In this document: piece by piece, positions 26,185-31,719 of the stretch | Layout: each line of letters opens with the position of its first letter | Numbering within the stretch: position 1 is the first letter of the stretch | Virus record (IMG/VR): IMGVR_UViG_3300001450_000134 | Location: 1 to 32,944 of that record | Source: a virus | Reading direction: 5' to 3' (one strand) | DNA: 32,944 bases | Notes under the pieces: model-generated | What the model saw: only the letters and a program-made list of their open reading frames with translations | Told to the model about the DNA's origin: nothing | Databases searched by the model: none | Translations under genes and position numbers: made by a program

Positions 26185-26763
26185 GGTTTCTTTTAATAAA
26201 TGTAAACATTTATCTCTATCAAACTTTACGAAGGGTCTATATTTCATAATCTTTCTATAGATGTCAGGCCAAATAATAGTATCTGTTATCTTTCTATTTT
26301 CACGTTCTACGAACCCAAGTATTGAATCCAAGATTACGATTGTTTCCAATTGTATTTCTTCTTGCATCCAAAGCTTTATGATTAATGGATGATTGTTTTC
26401 TTCTGCTTCTAAAAGAGAATCAAACGATATATCCATATCATTAAGTTTATTTATATCAGTTTGAAACTGATAGCTTAAAGATTCCATAATTTTTTTATGG
26501 TCTCTATAATATCTTTCTCCACCTTCGTTAAGCATATCACCGACATACTTAACATCGTTTTTAAAGTTAGCAATATAGAACTCTTTTAATTCTGGTCCAT
26601 ATGTTTTTGCTAGCTTTGCAAAGAAGAATTTGTCTTTTCTTTTAAAGAATGACGTAGGTTTTACTGAAGTCTTAAAATGATACTTAATCGCATCGTATCC
26701 ATCTGTTTCGAAATGGAGTTTAAGTGCGTTATATAATTTATAAGATTCAAACGGGTCATTCAT
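26167..26763 (-). CDS. 59: Replicative helicase loader gp59
   Basis: 198 residues (T4: 217). VYKLY-type N-terminus (SYKLYNALKLHFETDGYDAI), then KRKDKFFFAKLAKTYGPELK, matching T4 DAIKYN ... RRDKYFFQKL. The C-terminal half has LETIVILDSILGFVERENRK, like T4 FETFILLDSFLNIIDK. gp59 binds forked DNA and gp32 and loads the gp41 helicase. Gene order 32-59-33 is the same as in T4. The start overlaps the gp33 stop (ATGA), and the 3' end contains the gp32 promoter. Confidence 0.93.
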   Translation of the reverse strand: MNDPFESYKLYNALKLHFETDGYDAIKYHFKTSVKPTSFFKRKDKFFFAKLAKTYGPELKEFYIANFKNDVKYVGDMLNEGGERYYRDHKKIMESLSYQFQTDINKLNDMDISFDSLLEAEENNHPLIIKLWMQEEIQLETIVILDSILGFVERENRKITDTIIWPDIYRKIMKYRPFVKFDRDKCLHLLKETFTNAT

Positions 26764-27026
26764 AGAGGTAGTTTATTACCTCTCTTAGCTTTGATTAAAT
26801 GTAAGCCTGAAGCTTCTTCTTCAATCTTTTGCTTTAAGGAATCTGTTAAGAGTTTTTTAAGATTTTTATAATCCATACCTCTTTGTTCTACTACGTAAGA
26901 TGCTGCATCGATATATGACATATTGTTATTTGCTACAAGATGCTCTACTGCTGCAGAGAATCTCTTCTTTGTCATTATCTTCTGTTCTACTGGATTATCT
27001 TTATCCGACAAACTCTTCACCTTCAT
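26760..27026 (-). CDS. 33: Late transcription coactivator gp33
   Basis: 88 residues from the ATG at 27026. FSAAVEHLVANNNMSYIDAA with LKQKIEEEASGLHLIKAK corresponds to T4 gp33 EKMVEEFGMSYLEATTAF and IIEKIQSEAID. In T4 it binds the RNA polymerase beta-flap and, through a hydrophobic C-terminus, the sliding clamp; the end here is NKLPL, a plausible clamp tail. With gp55 it would activate the TATAAATA promoters of this window. The start is uncertain: ATG 27026, GTG 27020 and ATG 26975 are all poor in Shine-Dalgarno, and the first two lie within the peroxiredoxin gene. The stop overlaps the gp59 start. Confidence 0.85.
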   Translation of the reverse strand: MKVKSLSDKDNPVEQKIMTKKRFSAAVEHLVANNNMSYIDAASYVVEQRGMDYKNLKKLLTDSLKQKIEEEASGLHLIKAKRGNKLPL

Positions 27027-27522
27027 TCCATGCACAACCTGTAAGACCACCTGCTTGTAAAGCTTTTAATGTTCTTAATACCTCTTGTGCGTTTCTTCCT
27101 GTATCTAAAGCGTTAATAGATACATGTTGTACAATTCTATTCTTATCAAAGATAAACGTTGCTCTATATGGAACACCTTCTTCTTCGTTAACAATACCTA
27201 GTTGATGTGATAGTCCTAATCCACAATCAGCAGCTAAAGTATGACTGATATTACCAATCATATTATTATCTTGTTTCCAAGCCAATTTACAGAACTCGTT
27301 ATCTCCACTTATTCCAATAACATTAGCATCATCGACTAAACAGTCAAACCCTGCTATTTCTGTTGGACATATAAAGGTAAAGTCCTTAGGATAGAAATAA
27401 ACTACGCTCCACTGTTTTTTCTGTGGCATATAGCTTTCGTTTACTTCAACTCTCACAAATTCATTTTTTTCATTGATTCCCTGTAGTGAGAAGGCAGGGA
27501 ACTTTTCTCCGACTGATAGCAT
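27001..27522 (-). CDS. 2-Cys peroxiredoxin (AhpC/TSA family)
   Basis: 173 residues. It should reduce H2O2 and organic peroxides in the cytoplasm. The PxxxTxxC active site is PKDFTFIC with peroxidatic Cys52; Arg120 (GVPYRATFIF) completes the catalytic triad; the resolving Cys163 is in GLTGCAWNEGEEFVG, so this is the typical dimeric 2-Cys type. Start and expression are well supported: TAGGAGG six bases before ATG, the TAG being the stop of the gene before it. It lies between gp33 and a conserved phage gene in the replication operon, under the early promoter at 28768-28796. No frameshift or loss of key residues is seen, so it is probably active. It is a host-derived auxiliary gene. The reducing partner is not in the window. 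Confidence 0.95.
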   Translation of the reverse strand: MLSVGEKFPAFSLQGINEKNEFVRVEVNESYMPQKKQWSVVYFYPKDFTFICPTEIAGFDCLVDDANVIGISGDNEFCKLAWKQDNNMIGNISHTLAADCGLGLSHQLGIVNEEEGVPYRATFIFDKNRIVQHVSINALDTGRNAQEVLRTLKALQAGGLTGCAWNEGEEFVG

Positions 27523-27531
27523 ATTATCCTC

Positions 27532-28653
27532 CTAAAATACTCTCATTAATATACAGTCAGCATTAACTCTGCCTGTTGGTTTATCTATTTTTGTTGTTAA
27601 TGTATCCCAAATCTTTTCAATCTGTTTCTCTGTTTTATTTAAAATCATTGGTAGTATTTCATCTGGCTTTCTTAAAGTAGCTTGTCTAGATTCTTTATCA
27701 AAGTTCTTTATTGATGTGCCTGATACTTCGAATCCAGTTGTTGAATGAGTAACGTATTCGATTAATTTTTTATTCTTACAGTTATATATGTAAAGCTTAT
27801 TTTTAGTAGGTATCAATATAGGATTGATTGATACTAATTTAGCATCGATATTCTCTTGGCAATATTTTAATTTTGCCACTTGAGTGTCTGATGATTTTGG
27901 CTTCTTAGCTCTTGGCATTCTTTCAGCTTTAAATGAATCTTTCAATCTATCTAAGTCAGCAAATATTTCTCTAAACTGTTTAAGTATTTTATTCTTATCG
28001 CCTTTAGAAAAATGAGAATAAGCTTCAACGCATTGGTCACATGTTTTTTCATATGCTTCATTGATGTTATTGTATTCAAATTCTAATAAGTCTTTAAACA
28101 TTTTGATTGCATTACCTTTTAAACCAGCGCCTTTAAATCTATTATAAGCACTGAATTTTTTAGTAAAGTCTCCTTCTAGCCAACCTTCAACTATTTCAGT
28201 ATCAAAATCAGCATATACAGTATCCATGATTTTTCTTCTGGTTCTTTCAGCTGGACTGATAACAACTACTTTTGCTTTTGCTGCTTCTTCAATTTTCTGC
28301 ATTTTTAAAGCTAATTCGTATTGAGCATTAATGAAAGCTTTAATCTCTTCAAGCTGTTCATCTGAATATACCCACCCTCTAGACAAGAGTTTAATTTGTT
28401 TATTGACTCTCATGAATCTATAGTCTTTTTGTCTTTTAAGTACTTGAACTTTCTTTTTATCAAATCCACAATAGTCTATTGCAAACTGATAAGTTGTAGG
28501 CATGTAATCTTTAGTCTTATAAAAATAGTTGTACCAAGAAGCTCCTCTTGTCCACTCTCTATCGTTGAACTCTGATTCCTCAGTATAAATTGGTTCTGGT
28601 CCAAGAAACTTATCGTCTAAACTTGGTCCTCTTTTTCTTTTATTTGCTGCCAT
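27532..28653 (-). CDS. Unknown 373-aa protein upstream of peroxiredoxin-gp33
   Basis: The start at 28653 is chosen because AGGAG lies 6 bases upstream; an in-frame extension of 13 codons has no ribosome site. N-terminus MAANKRKRGPSLDDKFLGPE is basic. Notable stretches are TRGASWYNYFYKTKDYMPTT, helical charged segments, TCDQCVEAYSHFSKGDKNKI and a basic hinge (ERMPRAKKPKSS). The C-terminal part (residues about 270-373) looks globular and ends GRVNADCILMRVF. A Cys-x-x-Cys (CDQC) is present but without further zinc ligands nearby. No enzyme motif is recognised. Operon position beside gp33, gp59 and gp32 suggests a role in replication, transcription or DNA handling. Confidence 0.85.
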   Translation of the reverse strand: MAANKRKRGPSLDDKFLGPEPIYTEESEFNDREWTRGASWYNYFYKTKDYMPTTYQFAIDYCGFDKKKVQVLKRQKDYRFMRVNKQIKLLSRGWVYSDEQLEEIKAFINAQYELALKMQKIEEAAKAKVVVISPAERTRRKIMDTVYADFDTEIVEGWLEGDFTKKFSAYNRFKGAGLKGNAIKMFKDLLEFEYNNINEAYEKTCDQCVEAYSHFSKGDKNKILKQFREIFADLDRLKDSFKAERMPRAKKPKSSDTQVAKLKYCQENIDAKLVSINPILIPTKNKLYIYNCKNKKLIEYVTHSTTGFEVSGTSIKNFDKESRQATLRKPDEILPMILNKTEKQIEKIWDTLTTKIDKPTGRVNADCILMRVF

Positions 28654-28661
28654 ATTTCTCC

Positions 28662-28760
28662 TTATATATATTGCAATGCGAAAGCTATCCACAAAGGTAG
28701 ACAGATTATCGCAGTTATTTTAAATGTGTGTTTATTCCAAAATTGTATTAATTGTTTCAT
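28662..28760 (-). CDS. 32-aa single-TM microprotein, leaderless
   Basis: ATG at 28760 opens MKQLIQFWNKHTFKITAIIC and goes on with a hydrophobic LPLWIAFALQYI to a stop at 28662; the stop is directly followed by the AGGAG of the next gene. One membrane helix covers about residues 13-31. The ATG stands seven bases after TATAAT, so it coincides with the expected transcription start and no Shine-Dalgarno is possible. The layout equals that of the gene starting at 29790. It could be a real membrane peptide or a leader ORF. Confidence 0.55.
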   Translation of the reverse strand: MKQLIQFWNKHTFKITAIICLPLWIAFALQYI

Positions 28761-28767
28761 AATGTAT

Positions 28768-28796
28768 ATTATACCATAGTTTCGTTCAAATGTAAA
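28768..28796 (-). promoter_or_regulatory. Early promoter of the gp32-59-33-peroxiredoxin operon
   Basis: Minus strand TTTACA (28791-28796), 17-base spacer ending ACTATGG, TATAAT (28768-28773), then ATACATT and ATG. An A/T tract (AAAAATAATC) precedes the -35 box and may act as an UP element. Nearly the same sequence occurs at 29798-29826. Confidence 0.9.
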
Positions 28797-28807
28797 CGAT
28801 TATTTTT

Positions 28808-28867
28808 AAAAAAGGCGGCTGAGCCTCTGCGGGTGATAAGGAGTCGCGTTGATGAGACCCAGCCTTT
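28808..28867 (-). terminator. Structured element with T tract ending the small-gene operon
   Basis: Minus strand: AAAGGC (28867-28862) pairs with GCCTTT, and GGGT (28860-28857 as ACCC on plus) pairs with its partner at 28831-28834, enclosing about 22 bases; a small GGC-TCA-GCC hairpin lies near the base, followed by six T. It starts five bases after the stop of the 57-aa gene and ends just before the next promoter. A terminator is the simplest reading. The larger, multi-branched shape and higher GC than its surroundings leave room for a small RNA. Confidence 0.55.
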
Positions 28868-28872
28868 AATCA

Positions 28873-29046
28873 TTAAGTATTATCTCCGTCCCTATACTTG
28901 ATGTTTGATTTATCGAATATTTTTCTTTTAGTTTCCCATGGTAAAGGAATTGTTCTACCATGTTTTTGTTCGTTAACTACATGAGCAGACATAAAAACAA
29001 TAAATGCTCCGAATATACATAGTACTATTCCAAAAAATGTTTCCAT
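28873..29046 (-). CDS. 57-aa single-TM protein
   Basis: METFFGIVLCIFGAFIVFMS forms a membrane helix at residues 4-20, followed by a cytoplasmic-type basic tail (EQKHGRTIPLPWETKRKIFD). GAGGAG lies 7 bases before the ATG, which overlaps the stop of the 118-aa gene (TAATG). It is the last gene of a four-gene overlapping chain. Function unknown; many T4-like phages have such small membrane proteins among early genes. Confidence 0.75.
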   Translation of the reverse strand: METFFGIVLCIFGAFIVFMSAHVVNEQKHGRTIPLPWETKRKIFDKSNIKYRDGDNT

Positions 29047-29402
29047 TAGTTTCTCCTCATGTTTGCGATATCAGTTGCTTCTTCTTGAGAAATAACTGGT
29101 ACAGCGTTTGATTTATGCATAGTGGCAATACCTTTTACTAAAGTGCCAGTATACATCATTGTTTCTTTTTTAGTACAATCGCCTTTAATCTCATGGTAAT
29201 TACCATTTTTCATATATTCTTCCATTATAGAATTGTATTGTACTGCTTGTCTTTCTCTTATCTTCTCTAATTGAGATTGCTTTAAAGCTACTGATTGAAA
29301 AGCTACAGGTTTCTTTTTAACTCTGTTAGCTGCATGGTTCTTTCTCTTTCTCCCACAAGGTGAATACCTTAATGAACCCATATAAAAACTTGTTACTGCC
29401 AT
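29046..29402 (-). CDS. Unknown basic protein, 118 aa
   Basis: The N-terminus (YMGSLRYSPCGRKRKNHAAN) is strongly basic, followed by RVKKKPVAF and a helix (LEKIRERQAVQYNSIMEEYM). Two cysteines (SPCGRK, GDCTKK) are far apart, so no zinc finger. The basic character suggests nucleic-acid or RNA-polymerase contact, which is inference only. GGAGG lies nine bases upstream inside the preceding 43-aa gene, and ATG overlaps its stop. I do not recognise the family. Confidence 0.8.
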   Translation of the reverse strand: MAVTSFYMGSLRYSPCGRKRKNHAANRVKKKPVAFQSVALKQSQLEKIRERQAVQYNSIMEEYMKNGNYHEIKGDCTKKETMMYTGTLVKGIATMHKSNAVPVISQEEATDIANMRRN

Positions 29403-29533
29403 TACTTAGGTCCTCCATTATGACCAATCATGGTCTTTGCTTTTTGCTTTTCTCTCCATGCTAGGAAATGAATTGCGACTTCTCTTGTTGTGTGAGTTAA
29501 AGTACTCACTGGACTTCTTTTAGTTTTTTTCAT
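29402..29533 (-). CDS. 43-aa basic microprotein
   Basis: MKKTKRSPVSTLTHTTREVA, then IHFLAWREKQKAKTMIGHNGGPK and stop. The end encodes NGGP partly because its codons GGA GGA serve as the ribosome site of the next gene. The ATG overlaps the stop of the 86-aa gene (ATGA) and its own stop overlaps the next ATG (TAATG), so it is locked into the chain, which supports it being real. Function unknown. Confidence 0.7.
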   Translation of the reverse strand: MKKTKRSPVSTLTHTTREVAIHFLAWREKQKAKTMIGHNGGPK

Positions 29534-29790
29534 AATTTTTCTATCTGTTTTAATATTCTGTCGACCTGTGGGTCATTTAGATGCCCTATAACATCATTCG
29601 TTACTTCGGTTGTATAATCCAGTGAGCCATCAGCATCTAACACTGCGAGCTCCCATAGACCTTTGTCATAACCATACGAACCTTTATGTTTAATAACACT
29701 TGCTCCATAACCATTAGGGAATTGATATACTTTTTGTATACCTCCATTAAAGTCATTAGTTTCTTTTAAGTGTTTTTGTTTGTAATTCAT
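29530..29790 (-). CDS. Conserved small phage protein, 86 aa, leaderless start
   Basis: MNYKQKHLKETNDFNGGIQK, FPNGYGASVIKHKGSYGYDK, GLWELAVLDADGSLDYTTEV, then NDVIGHLNDPQVDRILKQIE. The FPNGYGAS ... GLWELAV pattern is a small-protein type I associate with many marine and enteric phages, without known function. M1 is the only methionine, and the codons before it back to an in-frame TAG contain no ATG, GTG or TTG, so the start is certain. It stands seven bases after TATAAT, with no Shine-Dalgarno. It is the first gene of the chain 86-43-118-57 aa. Confidence 0.88.
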   Translation of the reverse strand: MNYKQKHLKETNDFNGGIQKVYQFPNGYGASVIKHKGSYGYDKGLWELAVLDADGSLDYTTEVTNDVIGHLNDPQVDRILKQIEKL

Positions 29791-29797
29791 AATGTAT

Positions 29798-29826
29798 ATT
29801 ATACCATAGTTCTACGCAAATGTAAA
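29798..29826 (-). promoter_or_regulatory. Early promoter with start codon at +1
   Basis: Minus strand TTTACA (29821-29826), 17-base spacer ending ACTATGG, TATAAT (29798-29803), then ATACATT and ATG. An A/T tract precedes the -35 box. Identical to the promoter at 28768-28796 at almost every position apart from the middle of the spacer. It overlaps the region just after the stop of the 90-aa gene, with no terminator between. Confidence 0.9.
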
Positions 29827-29835
29827 GGATTATTT

Positions 29836-30108
29836 TTAGTTATTTTGCGTAAATGCGCTTATAAGGTCTGCACCTTTTAATTCGAATTCTGTAAATAAAA
29901 ATGTTTCGCCATTAGCTAAAGTTCTTTCGACAAGGCCATTGTTATATTCTTTATCAATAACTCTTTTACCATTTTCAGTATCTTGTGGTCTATCATCGTA
30001 CCACATTGAACTTAACGAATGTGCATGTAATGTTTTAACGCCTTTTGACCATTCTTCAGCTTCTATTTTTAGTCTTTGCTGTTCGACTCTTTCATCATAT
30101 TGTGTCAT
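29836..30108 (-). CDS. Unknown protein, 90 aa
   Basis: MTQYDERVEQQRLKIEAEEW is helical and charged; KEYNNGLVERTLANGETFLF and FTEFELKGADLISAFTQNN form a beta-like second half with a NGLVERTLANGE motif of the kind seen in small phage proteins. GGAGG lies 8 bases before the ATG, inside the coding end of the preceding gene, which it overlaps by 14 bases. Last gene of the module driven from 31502-31530. Function unknown. Confidence 0.8.
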   Translation of the reverse strand: MTQYDERVEQQRLKIEAEEWSKGVKTLHAHSLSSMWYDDRPQDTENGKRVIDKEYNNGLVERTLANGETFLFTEFELKGADLISAFTQNN

Positions 30109-30271
30109 TTAATTTTTCCTCCACAATTTCTTTTACTTTCTTTTCACTATACCATAGACTAGAAAACATTTCTTCTGTTCCATCTGCCCACTGTACATGA
30201 TATCTTTTATAACCATAAGGCCTGTCAGAAAAGATTCTAACATCGCCATAATTTTCTACTAGCACTCTCAT
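30095..30271 (-). CDS. Unknown protein, 58 aa
   Basis: The start at 30271 overlaps the stop of the 98-aa gene (TAATG) and has AGGA nine bases upstream; a start three codons earlier is possible but has no site. MRVLVENYGDVRIFSDRPYG and KRYHVQWADGTEEMFSSLWY suggest a small beta fold with a C-terminal helix (SEKKVKEIVEEKL). No known family. Confidence 0.75.
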   Translation of the reverse strand: MRVLVENYGDVRIFSDRPYGYKRYHVQWADGTEEMFSSLWYSEKKVKEIVEEKLNDTI

Positions 30272-30567
30272 TAGTTCCATTCCTGGTCTATCTTAGATGC
30301 ATGATAAGCATCCATATAAGAACTGTTTTCTAGAAATCTTTCTGTAGACTTTTCACTATGGTACATATTATCTGGTGAATTAAAATCAAGAGAGCCTGGC
30401 ATATGTTCGCCTGCTTTCTTTACTGAACGTGTAAGCTTTTTATGTAATTTAGCTTCTTCTTTTAGTTTAGCTTTACGATTATCGAGTTTTGTAATGATGT
30501 CTTTCATTTCAATCTCTTCTTTTATTTGCAGTAATTCTGCTTTAAGCGCATTAAATGTTTTAGCCAT
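30271..30567 (-). CDS. Unknown coiled-coil protein, 98 aa
   Basis: Residues 1-50 are a highly charged helix (ALKAELLQIKEEIEMKDIIT, NRKAKLKEEAKLHKKLTRSV), probably a coiled coil; the second half is polar with LDFNSPDNMYHSEKSTERFL and an aromatic end. GGGAGG lies 8 bases upstream, and ATG overlaps the stop of the 55-aa gene (TAATG). Function unknown. Confidence 0.78.
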   Translation of the reverse strand: MAKTFNALKAELLQIKEEIEMKDIITKLDNRKAKLKEEAKLHKKLTRSVKKAGEHMPGSLDFNSPDNMYHSEKSTERFLENSSYMDAYHASKIDQEWN

Positions 30568-30734
30568 TATTCAATCCTCCCTTCTATAGAATCAACAGTA
30601 CTTTGGACTGAATCGATTCTTGATTCGATATCTCCTAAAGAGCTGACTTCACCAGCCATATTGTTGATTTGATTTTCCATATTGTCTAGCTTACATTGTA
30701 TGTCTTCTAATAGACTCATTATATCTTCGTTCAT
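30567..30734 (-). CDS. 55-aa coiled-coil microprotein
   Basis: MNEDIMSLLEDIQCKLDNME, NQINNMAGEVSSLGDIESRI, DSVQSTVDSIEGRIE. The I/L/M/V spacing fits heptads along almost the whole length, like a fibrous or antiparallel coiled coil, with acidic charge. AGGAG lies 8 bases upstream; both ends overlap neighbours (ATGA with the 64-aa gene, TAATG with the 98-aa gene). Its neighbour of 98 aa is also coiled coil, so the two could pair; that is speculation. Confidence 0.75.
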   Translation of the reverse strand: MNEDIMSLLEDIQCKLDNMENQINNMAGEVSSLGDIESRIDSVQSTVDSIEGRIE

Positions 30735-30925
30735 AGTATTTCTCCTTCAATTAAATTCTTTTCTGAAAAGCCGCCGCCAAATGGGGCGTACTGTAAATTT
30801 GTTACGCAATGTTGATTGTCATATTGCTTTCTTTGTTTGCCTTGGATATATCCTGCGAGTGACTTTGCTTTTTTCTCGTCCTCTGCATAGATATATGACT
30901 CTGTTGTTATTAAATATCTTTCCAT
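30731..30925 (-). CDS. Unknown protein, 64 aa
   Basis: MERYLITTESYIYAEDEKKA, KSLAGYIQGKQRKQYDNQHC, then TNLQYAPFGGGFSEKNLIEG. A beta strand, helix, strand pattern of the kind YLITTESYIYAEDEKKAKSLA is common in small phage proteins that have a ferredoxin-like fold. AAGGAG lies 8 bases upstream. Stop overlaps the next start (ATGA). Function unknown. Confidence 0.8.
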   Translation of the reverse strand: MERYLITTESYIYAEDEKKAKSLAGYIQGKQRKQYDNQHCVTNLQYAPFGGGFSEKNLIEGEIL

Positions 30926-30935
30926 AATATACTCC

Positions 30936-31466
30936 TTAAAATGTTATGTTTCTTGGTAATGTGACTTCAGGCTCTGGAGCGTACTCTTTAAGCCAGGCAC
31001 CAAGCTCTCTGTTACCAACACAGAAATCGCCGTCTTCCATTAGGAACTCGACTTTATAATTAATACGTCCGCTTTCAGACTCTGAACAGCCTGTCCATGT
31101 TTCAGTCTTCTCAAGAATTTCTTTTTTCATCCAGCCATCGACACGATTGTCTTCGACTTTAATGAAATTAACATGACCTAAAAGGTCAAAAGAAAACTCA
31201 GTGACTGAATCCCAATCAGCGCAAACTTGCTCCATGTGAGGAACAACTTTTACGTCGTTGATGTATTCTTCTGAACCACCGTTTGACTTGACTAAGTCAG
31301 TGGTTATATATGGCTTGACTCTAGCCACGAAAGTAGCAATCTCATTTTCATTGAGTTCGCCACAGTTAGACATTACGTAAGTAGTGCCTCCCTTGAACTT
31401 CATATACGGGTTTTTTGAATCCCCGTAGTTCTCGAGATATTGTGTGTGTATTACTAATTTATTCAT
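30936..31466 (-). CDS. Unknown protein, 176 aa
   Basis: MNKLVIHTQYLENYGDSKNP and YMKFKGGTTYVMSNCGELNE start it; the middle has VCADWDSVTEFSFDLLGHVN and the end GRINYKVEFLMEDGDFCVGN. Base composition is visibly richer in G+C and uses more C-ending codons than the surrounding genes, so it may have arrived separately. AAGGAG lies 6 bases upstream, with a promoter about 36 bases upstream of the ATG. It is the first gene of a six-gene module. No enzyme motif recognised. Confidence 0.85.
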   Translation of the reverse strand: MNKLVIHTQYLENYGDSKNPYMKFKGGTTYVMSNCGELNENEIATFVARVKPYITTDLVKSNGGSEEYINDVKVVPHMEQVCADWDSVTEFSFDLLGHVNFIKVEDNRVDGWMKKEILEKTETWTGCSESESGRINYKVEFLMEDGDFCVGNRELGAWLKEYAPEPEVTLPRNITF

Positions 31467-31501
31467 ATTAACTCCTTATCAATTTGTCCGAATATATGTA
31501 T

Positions 31502-31530
31502 ATTATACCATACTTTTGAGCAAATGTAAA
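31502..31530 (-). promoter_or_regulatory. Early promoter of the six-gene small-protein module
   Basis: Minus strand TTTACA (31525-31530), 17-base spacer ending AGTATGG, TATAAT (31502-31507) and ATACAT. The A/T tract AAAATAATCC precedes the -35 box. Predicted start near 31494 leaves a short leader with a normal ribosome site, unlike the promoters at 28768 and 29798. Confidence 0.9.
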
Positions 31531-31532
31531 GG

Positions 31533-31559
31533 ATTATTTTCACTTTTAGGTGAAATAAT
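31533..31559 (-). other. AT-rich hairpin upstream of the promoter
   Basis: ATTATTTTCAC and GTGAAATAAT can pair around TTTTAG with one bulged T. It stands between the stop of the 45-aa gene and the -35 box. It may be a weak terminator or an operator; the lack of a T run on the minus strand argues against efficient termination. Confidence 0.35.
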
Positions 31560-31580
31560 TGTGAGAAAGTGTTGATTCCC

Positions 31581-31718
31581 TTATAGTCCTTTGTCATTTA
31601 CTCTGTTTAGTTTATTTATTTTATCTGTTTCTTTTTGAATTTTGTTTGCAGTTCTTTGGAAAGATTTCTCAATCTGACTATCGAACCATGCAAAAAATAA
31701 TTTTCTAAGCTTACCCAT
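31581..31718 (-). CDS. 45-aa amphipathic helical microprotein
   Basis: MGKLRKLFFAWFDSQIEKSF, then QRTANKIQKETDKINKLNRV. The first 12 residues (GKLRKLFFAWF) are basic and hydrophobic like a membrane-surface anchor; the rest is a polar helix. AGGAG lies nine bases upstream within the end of the phosphatase gene, and the ATG is one base after that gene's TAA. Function unknown. Confidence 0.7.
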   Translation of the reverse strand: MGKLRKLFFAWFDSQIEKSFQRTANKIQKETDKINKLNRVNDKGL

Positions 31719-31719
31719 C

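Noticed and set aside
27024-27050. GTG at 27050 as the gp33 start
   Set aside because: It would extend 50 bases into the peroxiredoxin gene, has no ribosome site and adds residues not seen in gp33.
28831-28860. Hammerhead-like CUGAUGAG/GAAA ribozyme on the plus strand
   Set aside because: GTTGATGAG resembles part of the core, but the required GAAA and cleavage-site elements with matching stems are not found.
28801-28870. tRNA gene in the structured element
   Set aside because: No anticodon arm, no GTTCRANNC T-loop and no 7-bp acceptor stem can be arranged.
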